NCBI RefSeq assembly: GCF_030518795.1 | Contig: NZ_CP130427.1 | Location: forward strand, 5,084,001-5,148,000 | Length of the DNA: 64,000 nt | Direction of reading: 5' to 3' | DNA from: Micromonospora sp. NBRC 110009 | GTDB lineage: Bacteria > Actinomycetota > Actinomycetes > Mycobacteriales > Micromonosporaceae | Shown: piece after piece, positions 41,102 through 49,919 of the stretch | Numbering within the stretch: position 1 is the stretch's first letter | Layout of the letters: each line of letters starts with the position of its first letter | Made by a program: the position numbers and the translations under genes | Notes under the pieces: model-generated | What the model was told of the DNA's origin: nothing | Database searches by the model: none | What the model saw: the letters and a program-made list of their open reading frames with translations, nothing else

Positions 41102-41938
41102 GTGGCCATGCAGTTCTACGCCTCGCCCGAGCAGATCATGCGCGACCGCTCCGAGCTGGCCCGCAAGGGCATCGCCCGGGGCCGCAGCGCGGTGGTCCTG
41201 AGCTACGAGGGCGGGGTGCTCTTCGTCGCGGAGAACCTGTCCAGCACCCTGCACAAGGTCAGTGAGATCTACGACCGGATCGGCTTCGCCGCGGTGGGCC
41301 GGTACAACGAGTTCGAGAACCTGCGCCGGGCCGGGGTGCGGATGGCCGACCTGAACGGCCTGAGCTACGACCGGCGGGACGTGACCGGGCTGGGTCTGGC
41401 GAACGCGTTCGCGCAGACGCTGGGCGCGATCTTCACGGAGCAGTCGAAGCCGTTCGAGGTGGAGATCTGCGTGGCCGAGGTGGGTGCCACGCCGGACGAC
41501 GACTCGCTCTACCGGCTGACGTACGACGGGTCGGTCAACGACGAGCCGGGTCGGATGGCGATGGGCGGTCAGGCCGAGGCGATCACCGGGGTGCTGAAGA
41601 ACGAGCACCGGCCGGAGATGTCGCTGTCGGAGGCGGTCCGGGCGGCGGTCAAGGCGCTGAGCAGCGTCGGCGGCGAGGGCGGGGCGGCCCGCACGATCGC
41701 CGCCAACCAGCTCGAGGTGGCGGTCCTGGACCGGCGCCGGGTCGGCCGGACCTTCCGGCGGATCACCGGGGCGGCGCTGACGGCGCTGCTGGACGGGGAC
41801 ACGGGCGCGGACACCGCGCCGGCGCCGGGGCGGGCGAAGACCCCGACGGTGCCGACCGAGGAGGCGAAGAAGCCGACCACGTCGGCGGGCTCGGCGGACC
41901 TGGAGGGCCAGCCGCAGGAGGAGCAGCCCGGCGAATGA
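41102..41938 (+). CDS. prcA: Proteasome 20S alpha subunit PrcA
   Basis: A 278-residue structural subunit forming the outer rings and the gate. The N-terminus MQFYASPEQIMRDRSELARKGIARGRS is the gating and H0 segment. VVLSYEGGVLFVAENLSSTL and SEIYDRIGFAAVGRYNEFEN are family landmarks. The C-terminal tail past residue 230 is acidic and disordered (PTVPTEEAKKPTTS, then EGQPQEEQPGE). GTG 41102 follows GAAGGAGAA. It sits 63 bp after prcB in the same operon. Confidence 0.96.
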   Translation: MAMQFYASPEQIMRDRSELARKGIARGRSAVVLSYEGGVLFVAENLSSTLHKVSEIYDRIGFAAVGRYNEFENLRRAGVRMADLNGLSYDRRDVTGLGLANAFAQTLGAIFTEQSKPFEVEICVAEVGATPDDDSLYRLTYDGSVNDEPGRMAMGGQAEAITGVLKNEHRPEMSLSEAVRAAVKALSSVGGEGGAARTIAANQLEVAVLDRRRVGRTFRRITGAALTALLDGDTGADTAPAPGRAKTPTVPTEEAKKPTTSAGSADLEGQPQEEQPGE

Positions 41939-42051
41939 CGCGGGCCGGATGCCGGGTTGCGGCCCGGTGCCCGAGGCTGTGATCGCGTCCGGCCCGCCGT
42001 GGTGGCGGCATCGCCGGGCTGGCGTCAGGTGCGGGCCAGCGCGGTCGGGCG

Positions 42052-43029
42052 TCAGCGGTGCGGCTTCAGCGGCGTCCACCAGGCGCGGTTGTCGCGGTAC
42101 CAGTCGACGGTCGCGGCCAACCCGGCGTCAAGGTCGACCGCAGGGATCCAGCCCAGCTCGCGACGGGTGGTGCTGGTGTCCAGCGCGTACCGCCGGTCGT
42201 GGCCCTTGCGGTCGGCGACCGGGCGGACGCGGTCCCAGCCGGCGCCGCAGGCGGCGAGCAGCCGGGCGGTCAGGTCGCGGTTGGTGAGTTCGGCGCCGGC
42301 GCCGAGGTGGTAGACGCGGCCGGCCCGGCCGCGGGTCTGGGCGAGCGCGATGCCGTGGCAGTGGTCGTCGACGTGCAGCCAGTCGCGGACGTTGCCGCCG
42401 TCGCCGTAGAGGGGCACGTCGTGCCCGTCGAGCAGGTGGGTGACGAAGAGCGGGATGATCTTCTCGGGGTACTGGTAGGGGCCGTAGGTGTTGGCGCCGC
42501 GGGTGATGACCACGTCGAGGCCGTGGGTGCGGTGGTAGGCGAGGGCGAGCAGGTCGCCGCCGGCCTTGCTGGCCGAGTAGGGGGAGTTGGGGTCGAGCCG
42601 GGCCTGTTCGGTCCAGGCGCCGGTGGTGATGGAGCCGTAGACCTCGTCGGTGGAGACCTGCACGTACCGGCGGACGCCGTGGCGCAGGGCGGCGTCGAGC
42701 AGGGTCTGGGTGCCGACCACGTTGGTGGTGATGAAGTCGGCGGCGCCGGTGATGGAGCGGTCCACGTGGGATTCGGCGGCGAAGTGCACGACGTGGTCGT
42801 GGCCGGCCACGGTGGCGTCGACCAGGGCGGCGTCGCGGATGTCGCCGTGGACGACGTGTAGCCGAGGGTCGGCGCGGACGGGGTCGAGGGCGCCCTCGGT
42901 GGCGGCGTAGGTGTACGCGTCGAGGACGGTGACGGTGGCCCCGGCGAGGTCCGGTTCGGCGCCGGTGAGCAGCCGCCGGACGTACGCCGAGCCGATGAAG
43001 CCGGCGCCGCCGGTGACGAGGATCCGCAC
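42052..43029 (-). CDS. rfbB: dTDP-glucose 4,6-dehydratase
   Basis: A 325-residue short-chain dehydrogenase/reductase that converts dTDP-glucose to the 4-keto-6-deoxy sugar used for rhamnose and other deoxysugars. It has the NAD-binding ILVTGGAGFIGSAYVRRLL, the VQVSTDEVYGSI block with the catalytic Thr-Asp-Glu, YSASKAGGD (Tyr-x3-Lys) and NTYGPYQYPEKIIPLFV. All are intact. No other deoxysugar genes are adjacent. It lies reversed between prcA and pafA, interrupting the proteasome locus. Confidence 0.94.
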   Translation of the reverse strand: MRILVTGGAGFIGSAYVRRLLTGAEPDLAGATVTVLDAYTYAATEGALDPVRADPRLHVVHGDIRDAALVDATVAGHDHVVHFAAESHVDRSITGAADFITTNVVGTQTLLDAALRHGVRRYVQVSTDEVYGSITTGAWTEQARLDPNSPYSASKAGGDLLALAYHRTHGLDVVITRGANTYGPYQYPEKIIPLFVTHLLDGHDVPLYGDGGNVRDWLHVDDHCHGIALAQTRGRAGRVYHLGAGAELTNRDLTARLLAACGAGWDRVRPVADRKGHDRRYALDTSTTRRELGWIPAVDLDAGLAATVDWYRDNRAWWTPLKPHR

Positions 43030-43135
43030 GGCTGGGACCGTACCCGGCGGTGGGCGGCGCGGGCGCCGGGAATGCCGTGGCGGGTACGAACGAGACCGCT
43101 GGGTTGAGCGCTGCCCATCTGGGGCCTCGGGCGGC

Positions 43136-43141
43136 TAATGT
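43136..43141 (+). promoter_or_regulatory. -10 element for a probably leaderless pafA transcript
   Basis: TAATGT ends 6 nt before the pafA ATG (43148), the spacing expected when transcription starts at the start codon itself. No ribosome site precedes the ATG, which supports a leaderless mRNA, common in actinobacteria. No good -35 is visible at the usual distance. Confidence 0.55.
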
Positions 43142-43147
43142 CACATC

Positions 43148-44506
43148 ATGGAGCGGCGAATCTTCGGCCTCGAGACCGAGTACGGCGTCACCTGCACCTA
43201 TCGCGGGCAGCGCCGGCTGTCCCCCGACGAGGTCGCGCGGTACCTGTTCCGGCGGGTGGTGTCGTGGGGCCGGTCGAGCAACGTGTTCCTGCGCAACGGG
43301 GCCCGCCTCTATCTGGACGTGGGCTCGCATCCGGAGTACGCGACGCCGGAGTGCGACTCGGTGACCGATCTGGTGGCGCACGACCGGGCCGGGGAGCGGA
43401 TCCTGGAGGGGCTGCTCGTCGACGCGGAGAAGCGGCTGCACGACGAGGGCATCGCTGGTGAGATCTACCTGTTCAAGAACAACACCGATTCGGCCGGCAA
43501 CTCGTACGGCTGCCACGAGAACTACCTGGTGTCCCGGCACGGGGAGTTCGGCCGGCTCGCCGACGTGCTGATCCCGTTCCTGGTCACCCGCCAGTTGATC
43601 TGCGGGGCGGGGAAGGTGCTGCAGACGCCGCGTGGGGCGGTCTACTGCCTGTCGCAGCGGGCCGAGCACATCTGGGAGGGCGTCTCCTCGGCGACCACCC
43701 GGAGCCGGCCGATCATCAACACCCGGGACGAGCCGCACGCGGACGCGGAGCGCTACCGCCGGCTGCACGTCATCGTCGGCGACTCGAACATGAACGAGGT
43801 CACCACGCTGCTGAAGGTCGGCACGGCCGACATCGTGCTGCGGATGATCGAGGCCGGGGTGGTGATGCGGGACCTGACGCTGGAGAACCCGATCCGGGCG
43901 ATCCGCGAGGTGTCGCACGACATCACCGGCCGGCGCAAGGTGCGGCTGGCCTCCGGCAAGGAGGTCTCCGCGCTGGAGATCCAGCAGGAATACCTGGCCA
44001 AGGCGACCGAGTTCGTGGAGCGTCGGGGCGGGGACCAGACCGCGAAGCGGGTGGTGGACCTGTGGGCGCGGGTGCTGCGGGCGGTGGAGACCGGTGACCT
44101 GGACCCGGTGGCCCGGGAGATCGACTGGGTGACGAAGCTGAAGCTGATCGAGCGGTACCAGCGCAAGCACGACCTGCCGCTGTCGCACCCGCGGGTGGCC
44201 CAGATGGACCTGGCGTACCACGACCTGCGCCGGGGGCGGGGCCTGTACGGGCTGCTGGAGCGGCGCGGCGAGGTGGACCGGGTGGCGACCGATCCGGAGA
44301 TCTTCGAGGCGAAGGAGACCCCGCCGCAGACCACCCGGGCGCGGCTGCGGGGCGAGTTCATCCGGCACGCCCAGGAGAAGCGGCGGGACTTCACCGTCGA
44401 CTGGGTGCACCTGAAGCTGAACGACCAGGCGCAGCGGACGGTGCTGTGCAAGGACCCGTTCCGGGCGTACGACGAGCGGGTGGAGCGGCTGATCGCCAGC
44501 ATGTGA
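43148..44506 (+). CDS. pafA: PafA, Pup-protein ligase
   Basis: A 452-residue ligase, the family's usual length. It phosphorylates the C-terminal Glu of Pup with ATP and transfers it to substrate lysines. The N-terminal RRIFGLETEYGVTCTYRGQ carries the ATP/Mg acidic residues and the Asp-containing loop. RLYLDVGSHPEYATPE and IYLFKNNTDSAGNSYGCHEN correspond to the blocks shared with Dop. RPIINTRDEPHADAERYRR is strongly conserved. Dop, encoded at 37770, is its paralogue. Confidence 0.97.
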   Translation: MERRIFGLETEYGVTCTYRGQRRLSPDEVARYLFRRVVSWGRSSNVFLRNGARLYLDVGSHPEYATPECDSVTDLVAHDRAGERILEGLLVDAEKRLHDEGIAGEIYLFKNNTDSAGNSYGCHENYLVSRHGEFGRLADVLIPFLVTRQLICGAGKVLQTPRGAVYCLSQRAEHIWEGVSSATTRSRPIINTRDEPHADAERYRRLHVIVGDSNMNEVTTLLKVGTADIVLRMIEAGVVMRDLTLENPIRAIREVSHDITGRRKVRLASGKEVSALEIQQEYLAKATEFVERRGGDQTAKRVVDLWARVLRAVETGDLDPVAREIDWVTKLKLIERYQRKHDLPLSHPRVAQMDLAYHDLRRGRGLYGLLERRGEVDRVATDPEIFEAKETPPQTTRARLRGEFIRHAQEKRRDFTVDWVHLKLNDQAQRTVLCKDPFRAYDERVERLIASM

Positions 44507-44562
44507 CGGTGGGTGGCGGCCGGTGCCCCGGTACCGGCCGCCCCCGGTACGCTGGCGGGGCG

Positions 44563-44781
44563 ATGAACACTTCCGAACCCTCCGGCCGCGGCGGCGGCGC
44601 GAATCCGGGCCGCGACAGCGGCACCGAGAAGCTCAACTGGATCGACCGGCGCCGGGAGAAGATCCGCGCCGAGATCGAGCGGAACCGCCGCGGTGAGCAC
44701 AGGGTGCCGACCTGGGTGCTGGCGGTGACGCTGATCATCATCGTGGGCGTCTGGCTGGCGTTGATCTTCTTCGCCGGCTGA
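44563..44781 (+). CDS. Small membrane protein downstream of pafA, 72 aa
   Basis: ATG 44563 opens a polar Gly/Arg-rich leader, a charged helix (LNWIDRRREKIRAEIERNRR) and one C-terminal membrane helix (VLAVTLIIIVGVWLALIFF). The tail-anchored layout and position 57 bp after pafA on the same strand suggest cotranscription. A conserved partner role is possible but unproven. Confidence 0.65.
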   Translation: MNTSEPSGRGGGANPGRDSGTEKLNWIDRRREKIRAEIERNRRGEHRVPTWVLAVTLIIIVGVWLALIFFAG

Positions 44782-44873
44782 GCCGGCCCGGTCCTGTCGG
44801 GGGTCGGCGCCAGCCTTCTGCCCGACGCGGGCACCGGTTCCGCCGGTCCCGTCCGTCGACGGAGGAGGCGCGG

Positions 44874-45983
44874 GTGTCGCGACGCAGCGCCGGGAGCGGA
44901 CCGCCGGTGCTGTCGCGTCGGGCGGTGAGCCGGGCCACCCTGGCCCGGCAGTTCCTGCTCGACCGGACGGAGTTGCCGGCCCTCGACGTGGTGCGCCGGC
45001 TGGTCGGGTTGCAGGGCCAGGTGCCGACCGCACCGTACCTGGGGTTGTGGTCGCGGGTGGGTGGGTTCCGCCGCGACGACCTGACGGGGTTGCTGATGCG
45101 GCGGCAGGTGGTGCGGGCCACCACCGTGCGCGGCACCCTGCACGTGACCGCGGCGGACGACTACCGCTGGCTGCGTCCGCTGCTGCAACCGTTGATGACT
45201 CGGCTGCAACGGCAGTTCATGGGCCGGGCCACCGAGGGCGTGGACCCGGCCGAGCTGGTGGCCCACGCCGCCGCGCTGCTGACCGGGGAGCCGCTGAGCC
45301 GGACCCGGCTGCGGGAGCTGCTGGCCCGGCGCTGGCCGGACCGGGACCGCAGCGCGCTGCTGCACTCGGTGCAGTATCTGCTGCCGCTGGTGCACCTGCC
45401 GCCGGCGGGCACCTGGGGCGGCCGGGTGGACGGCCCGTGCGCGCTGGCCGAAGAGTGGCTGCCCGGCCCGCCGGTTCCGGCCGATCCGGTCGTCCTGGTC
45501 CGCCGCTACCTGGGCGCGTTCGGGCCGGCGTCCGTCCGGGACGTACAGGCGTGGTCGGGGCTGACCCGGTTGGCCGAGGTGATCGCACCGATCCGGAGCG
45601 AGCTGCGGGTGTTCCGCGACGAGCAGGGGCGGGAGCTGTTCGATCTCCCCAACGCGGAGCGGCCCGACCCGGACATGCCGGCTCCGCCACGCCTGCTGCC
45701 GGAGTACGACAACCTCCTGCTGGCCCACGCCGACCGTACCCGGGTGCTCGGCGACGAGGAGCGCCGACGGGTGATCACCCCGGCGGTGGCCGCCACGGTG
45801 CTGGTGGACGGGTTCGTGGCCGGCACCTGGACGATCGACCGGCAGGGCCCGGCGGCGACGCTGCTGGTGCGGCCGTTCGGTCCGCTCGGCGCCGCCGACC
45901 GGGAGGCGCTGGTGGCGGAGGCCGGACGCCTGCTCACCTTCGCCTGCCCGGACCAGCCGGACCGGGTGGTGCGGATCGACTGA
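44874..45983 (+). CDS. Winged helix DNA-binding protein, AlkZ/HTH_42 family
   Basis: A 369-residue protein. The VVRRLVGLQGQVPTAPYLGLW segment contains the glutamine-rich QxQ motif of the HTH_42 superfamily, whose AlkZ members are DNA glycosylases that unhook crosslinks with a related QxQ or QxD site. MRRQVVRATTVRGTLHVTAADDY and LLPEYDNLLLAHADRTRV are other family blocks. It may act in repair of alkylated or crosslinked DNA. Glycosylase activity cannot be assured from sequence. GTG start. Confidence 0.85.
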   Translation: MSRRSAGSGPPVLSRRAVSRATLARQFLLDRTELPALDVVRRLVGLQGQVPTAPYLGLWSRVGGFRRDDLTGLLMRRQVVRATTVRGTLHVTAADDYRWLRPLLQPLMTRLQRQFMGRATEGVDPAELVAHAAALLTGEPLSRTRLRELLARRWPDRDRSALLHSVQYLLPLVHLPPAGTWGGRVDGPCALAEEWLPGPPVPADPVVLVRRYLGAFGPASVRDVQAWSGLTRLAEVIAPIRSELRVFRDEQGRELFDLPNAERPDPDMPAPPRLLPEYDNLLLAHADRTRVLGDEERRRVITPAVAATVLVDGFVAGTWTIDRQGPAATLLVRPFGPLGAADREALVAEAGRLLTFACPDQPDRVVRID

Positions 45984-46064
45984 GCTGGGTTGACGCAATC
46001 CGGCGCGCATGGTCGTCTATGCATCCGTCCGGTGCTACATGATCGACGAGGGGAGCGTGACCTC

Positions 46065-46613
46065 ATGGCACACCTCGACCTGGGCGTCGACGAGCGGGAG
46101 CACCCGGGCATCCAGGGGTTGATCCGGTTCCGCCCGGAGACCGGCGGACCGCTCACCGCGCTGGCCGAGGTGCTGCTGCACGCGCCGCATCCGACCCTGT
46201 CGGCCGGGGAGCGGGAGCTGATCGCGGCGTACGTGTCGGGGCTGAACGACTGCGGGTTCTGCCGGGCGTCACACTCGGCGACGGCGGCGGCCCAGCTGCC
46301 GGCGGGCGAGTCGCTGGTCGAGCAGGTGCGCGCCAATCCGGAGACCGCCCCGATCGACGGCAGGTTGCGGGCGTTGCTGCGGATCGCCGCGGCCGTGCAG
46401 CGCGGCGGGCGGGCGGTCACCGCCGAGCTGGTCGAGGCGGCCCGGGCGGAGGGCGCGACCGACCTGGAGCTGCACGACACGGTGCTGATCGCGGCCGCCT
46501 TCTGCATGTTCAACCGCTATGTCGACGGGCTCGGCGCGTTCACGCCGGAGGATCCGGAGGCCTACCGCCGGGCGGCCGGGTTCCTGGTCCGGCACGGCTA
46601 CCTGGCCGGCTGA
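46065..46613 (+). CDS. AhpD-like / carboxymuconolactone decarboxylase-family peroxidase-related protein
   Basis: A 182-residue, all-helical protein. The redox motif C63-G-F-C66-R-A-S-H70 after LIAAYVSGLND is the signature of AhpD-like hydroperoxidases, and the preceding SAGERELIAAYVSG is the family Glu-containing helix. Residues 101-150 form the second helical bundle. It would reduce peroxides or thiol adducts using a thiol partner. ATG 46065 follows GAGGGGAGCG at 46049-46058. It forms a same-strand pair with the HTH_42 gene. Confidence 0.88.
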   Translation: MAHLDLGVDEREHPGIQGLIRFRPETGGPLTALAEVLLHAPHPTLSAGERELIAAYVSGLNDCGFCRASHSATAAAQLPAGESLVEQVRANPETAPIDGRLRALLRIAAAVQRGGRAVTAELVEAARAEGATDLELHDTVLIAAAFCMFNRYVDGLGAFTPEDPEAYRRAAGFLVRHGYLAG

Positions 46614-46621
46614 GCCGCCGG

Positions 46622-47707
46622 TCAGCCGGCGAGGGCCGCGGCGTGGCGGCCGGCGGCGGCCGCGGCCAGGAAGTAGGCGTGGTCGGCGTCCAGGCCGCGG
46701 CCCATCGTGGACAGCCCCACCGGGCTGGCCCGCAGCGCCGCGTCCAGGCCGTCGCCGGGCACGGTGACGATCCGGTGCCGGTCGGCGAGGGGTGCCAGGG
46801 CCGCCGCCACCTCGGCGGCGAGGGCGGGGTCGAGGCCGTCCGGCACGACCAGGTCCGCCGGGGCCAGGGCCACCCGGCCGTACGCGGTGAGGCTGTGGTG
46901 GGAGACGCCGCGGTGCCGGGGCCGGGGGTCGGCGTCGGAGACGCGCAGCGAGCCGACCGGGCGCCCGCCCAGCGTGGCGACCGCGTTCACCGCCTCGCCC
47001 ACGGCCACCCCGGAGAAGCCCCAGCGGGTGCCGGTGCCCAGGTTGCCGGGCCCCTGGGCGACGATCGCGACGTCGGCGCGGAGCACGTGCCGGGCGGCGA
47101 GCAGGCCGCTGTGCAGGGTGCTGGCCTCCAGGTCACCGCCGAACGCCTGACCGACGGTGATCGTGCCGACCAGGTGGTCGGCGAGCCCGGCGAGGGTGCG
47201 GGAGAACCAGGCCGGCAGCGCCCCGCCCTCGGTGAGCAGGTACGCCACCCGGGCGTGCGGGGCGTCGGCGTGGACGCCGGCGAGGATCGCCGGCAGGGCG
47301 GAGTGCAGGTCGGCGGTGACCACGGGCATCCCGTCGAGGCCCTCTGCGGCGGCCAGCAGCGCGTGGTGCGGGCTGGCCTCCTCGTCGACGCCGAGCAGGA
47401 TCGGCTGCAGCGGGGTGTAGCGGGCCTTGACCAGGTGGCCGGCCTCGCGGGTGTCGGCGGCCTGCGGCGGGTCGGCGGGGAGCCGGTCGGGCAGGGCGAC
47501 GACCAGCGCGTACCCGCCGGTGCCGAGTCCCATCAGCAGGGCTCCGGCGTTGAGCAGCACCCGGTCACCGGGCTGGGGGTCGCCGACCAGCGCCGGGTAC
47601 GCCAGGGCCCGCATCCGGCCGCCGTCGGGCAGGTCGACGTCCAGTTCCGCCGCGCCGGCCCACCGCCGCCGTACCGCCGTGACCGTGCCGGACCGCCATC
47701 GCACCAT
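46622..47707 (-). CDS. DUF3866-family protein
   Basis: A 361-residue soluble protein, start ATG 47707 (47716 is three codons earlier). VTAVRRRWAGAAELDVDLPDG opens a beta domain. GTGGYALVVALPDRL and the long Rossmann-like part with HSGLLAARHVLRADVAIVAQ, GPGNLGTGTRWGFSG and RHRGVSHHSLTAYGRVAL are characteristic of DUF3866. It is widespread next to proteasome genes in actinobacteria, yet without known biochemistry. Convergent with the AhpD-like gene, 8 bp apart. Confidence 0.87.
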   Translation of the reverse strand: MVRWRSGTVTAVRRRWAGAAELDVDLPDGGRMRALAYPALVGDPQPGDRVLLNAGALLMGLGTGGYALVVALPDRLPADPPQAADTREAGHLVKARYTPLQPILLGVDEEASPHHALLAAAEGLDGMPVVTADLHSALPAILAGVHADAPHARVAYLLTEGGALPAWFSRTLAGLADHLVGTITVGQAFGGDLEASTLHSGLLAARHVLRADVAIVAQGPGNLGTGTRWGFSGVAVGEAVNAVATLGGRPVGSLRVSDADPRPRHRGVSHHSLTAYGRVALAPADLVVPDGLDPALAAEVAAALAPLADRHRIVTVPGDGLDAALRASPVGLSTMGRGLDADHAYFLAAAAAGRHAAALAG

Positions 47708-47765
47708 GTCCGGCACGTTATCGGCCGGCGGCCGGTTGGGGCGCGGCCGGGTCGCCCGGCGCGGC

Positions 47766-48770
47766 TCAGAACGTGTCGCTCTGCCGGTCCACCGGCCGAT
47801 CGCCCTCGTCCTGGGTCCGCCGGGCCTGCCCGCGGTCGGTGCCGGGCATCGACCGGGTGGGGTCGAGGAAGACGTACCCGATCTCCGGGTAGTGCTCGGT
47901 CAGCCGCCGCTCGGCCTCGTCGGCGGCGGCCTCGATGTCGGCGCCGGTGGCGTCGTTGTGGAAGTCGACCTTGGCGGCGACCAGGATGTCGTCCGGCCCG
48001 AGCACCATGGTCATCAGGGTCTCGACCCGGTCCACCGTCGGCAGCGCGGCCAGCTCCTCCTCGATCCGCCGGTGCACCCGCTCCGACACGGCGCGGCCCA
48101 CCAGCAGCGAGACGTTGCTCTTGGCCAGGATGGTGGCGACCGCCAGCAGCAGCGCGCCGATCAGGATCGAGGCGATGCCGTCGTAGAGCTCCTCGCCGGT
48201 GATCTCGGACAGGGCGAGTCCGACCGCCGCGATCAGCAGGCCGACCAGGGCGGCGCAGTCCTCCATGAAGACCGCCTTGACGGTGGTGTCGGCGGTCAGC
48301 CGCAGGTAGCGGCCCGGGGTGGCCCGCCAGCGGCGGGACTCGCGGCGGACCTGCCGGACCGCCCGGGCCAGGGAGATCGACTCGATCACGAAGGAGATCG
48401 CCAGCACGATGTAGGAGGCCAGGTAGTCGCCGGTGTGCTCGTGCACGACGATGGTGGTGACGCCGTGGGTGATGGCGAAGCCGGCGCCGACGACGAAGGT
48501 GAACAGCGCGGCGAGGAACGCCCAGACGTAGCTCTCCTTGCCGTACCCGAACGGGTGCCGGGTGTCCGCCGGGCGTGCCCCGCGCCGCAGCGCCAGGTAG
48601 AGCAGCACCTCGGTGGTGGTGTCGGCGACCGAGTGGGCGGCCTCCGAGAGCATCGCCGCCGAGCCGGAGATCAGGCCGGCGACCAGCTTGGCGACCGCGA
48701 TGGCGAGGTTCGCCGCGCCGGCCACCACGACGGTGCTGACGCTCTCGGACTTGACTTCCCCTTCCGACAT
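47766..48770 (-). CDS. Cation diffusion facilitator (zinc/iron-type efflux) transporter
   Basis: A 334-residue membrane transporter with six helices and a cytoplasmic C-terminal domain. SAAMLSEAAHSVADTTTEVL in helix 2 contains the His-x3-Asp site, HPFGYGKESYVW follows helix 2, and MEDCAALVGLLIAAVGLAL in helix 5 holds the second Asp. These fit the CDF family, with an AHSVAD variation seen in iron- or zinc-exporting members. The C-terminal ferredoxin-like metal-binding domain is present (VDRVETLMTMVLGPDDILVA). It is divergent from pafB. Confidence 0.9.
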   Translation of the reverse strand: MSEGEVKSESVSTVVVAGAANLAIAVAKLVAGLISGSAAMLSEAAHSVADTTTEVLLYLALRRGARPADTRHPFGYGKESYVWAFLAALFTFVVGAGFAITHGVTTIVVHEHTGDYLASYIVLAISFVIESISLARAVRQVRRESRRWRATPGRYLRLTADTTVKAVFMEDCAALVGLLIAAVGLALSEITGEELYDGIASILIGALLLAVATILAKSNVSLLVGRAVSERVHRRIEEELAALPTVDRVETLMTMVLGPDDILVAAKVDFHNDATGADIEAAADEAERRLTEHYPEIGYVFLDPTRSMPGTDRGQARRTQDEGDRPVDRQSDTF

Positions 48771-48876
48771 GCGCTCACCCTATGGCCGGTCCGGGTGCTT
48801 CGCCGGGAGAGCGGAATCGCCCGTCGGCCGGGTGGCGCGGGGTGGTCTCCGGCGATTCCTGACGCACAACGCGCCC

Positions 48877-48896
48877 GCGTGGGTGCATGCCCACGC
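48877..48896. promoter_or_regulatory. Inverted repeat upstream of pafB
   Basis: GCGTGGG (48877-48883) and CCCACGC (48890-48896) are exact inverted repeats around TGCATG, centred about 34 bp before the pafB start. This is where a regulator would overlap the -35 region. It lies in the divergent interval shared with the CDF transporter gene. Confidence 0.5.
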
Positions 48897-48908
48897 CGCA
48901 CGGGCTGC

Positions 48909-48914
48909 TAGCGT
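48909..48914 (+). promoter_or_regulatory. -10 element for a probably leaderless pafB transcript
   Basis: TAGCGT ends 6 nt before the GTG at 48921, and no ribosome site is present. This matches the leaderless layout seen before pafA at 43136. Confidence 0.5.
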
Positions 48915-48920
48915 TCACAC

Positions 48921-49919
48921 GTGTCGCGGACCCGTACCGAACGCCTGGTCAACCTGGTGATCTGTCTGCTTTCCACGCGACGGTTCCTGACCGCCGCGCA
49001 GATCGCCGCGACCGTGCCCGGCTACGAGCACGATCCGGATGACGCCAAGGACCACGAGGCGTTCCAGCGCAAGTTCGAGCGGGACAAGGCGGAGCTGCGG
49101 GAGCTGGGGGTGCCGCTGGAGACCGGGACGGCCAGCGTCTTCGACGCCGAGCCCGGCTACCGGATCGCCCACCGCGAGTACGCCCTGCCCGACATCCCCC
49201 TGGAGCCGGACGAGGCCGCCGCCGTGGGCATCGCCGCCCGGCTGTGGCAGCACGCCGGCCTGGCCGCCGCCGCCTCGTCGGGGCTGGCGAAGCTGCGGGC
49301 CGCCGGCATCGACGTCGACCCGCAGGCTACCCTGGGCCTGGAGCCGATGGTCACGGTCGACCCGGCGTTCGCCCCGCTGACCGCCGCCGCCCGGGACCGC
49401 CGGGAGGTCAACTTCGACTACCGGGTGCCCGACCGGGACGCCCCGACCCGCCGCCGGCTCCAGCCGTGGGGCGTGGTCTGCTGGCGCGGCCGCTGGTACG
49501 TGGTCGGGCACGACCTGGACCGGGAGGCCACCCGCTGCTTCCGCCTCTCCCGGGTGGTGGGCGCCGTCCGGACGACCGGCCAGCCGGGGGCGTACGAGCC
49601 GCCCGCCGGGGTGGACCTGATCAGCCACGTCGCCCGCTGGTCCGGGCCGGTGGAGCGGACCGGGCGGGCGACCGTGCTGGTGGCGCCGGGCCGGGCCGCC
49701 GGGCTGCGCCGCTGGGCGGTGGAGAGCAGCTCCGGGCCGGACGGCGACCGGCTGGTCCTGCCGTACGCGGACGCCGACTACCTGGCCGGCCAGCTGACCG
49801 GGTACGGCCCGGACGTGCGCGTGCTGGACCCGCCGGAGGTGCGCGAGGCGGTCATCCAGCGGCTGAAGGAGGTCGCCGCCCGGCACGACGAGCTGGCGGT
49901 GGCCGGGGGTGCCCGGTGA
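48921..49919 (+). CDS. pafB: PafB, WYL-domain transcriptional regulator
   Basis: A 332-residue regulator. The N-terminal winged helix (RTERLVNLVICLLSTRRFLT, then AAQIAATVPGYEHDPDDAKD) is followed by a WYL domain (FDYRVPDRDAPTRRRLQPWG with RWYVVGHDLDR) and a C-terminal extension. In mycobacteria PafB and PafC form a heterodimer that senses single-stranded DNA and activates the RecA-independent DNA-damage response. The stop overlaps the pafC GTG by 4 bp (GTGA). Confidence 0.95.
   Translation: MSRTRTERLVNLVICLLSTRRFLTAAQIAATVPGYEHDPDDAKDHEAFQRKFERDKAELRELGVPLETGTASVFDAEPGYRIAHREYALPDIPLEPDEAAAVGIAARLWQHAGLAAAASSGLAKLRAAGIDVDPQATLGLEPMVTVDPAFAPLTAAARDRREVNFDYRVPDRDAPTRRRLQPWGVVCWRGRWYVVGHDLDREATRCFRLSRVVGAVRTTGQPGAYEPPAGVDLISHVARWSGPVERTGRATVLVAPGRAAGLRRWAVESSSGPDGDRLVLPYADADYLAGQLTGYGPDVRVLDPPEVREAVIQRLKEVAARHDELAVAGGAR

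Noticed and set aside
40082..42079. Long minus-strand frame opposite prcB and prcA
   Set aside because: It consists of Arg/His/Gly-rich sequence without a domain, whereas the plus strand encodes the proteasome subunits.
42128..44410. Long minus-strand frame across rfbB and pafA
   Set aside because: It is not in the rfbB frame over rfbB and is antisense to pafA; the real minus-strand gene is 42052-43029.
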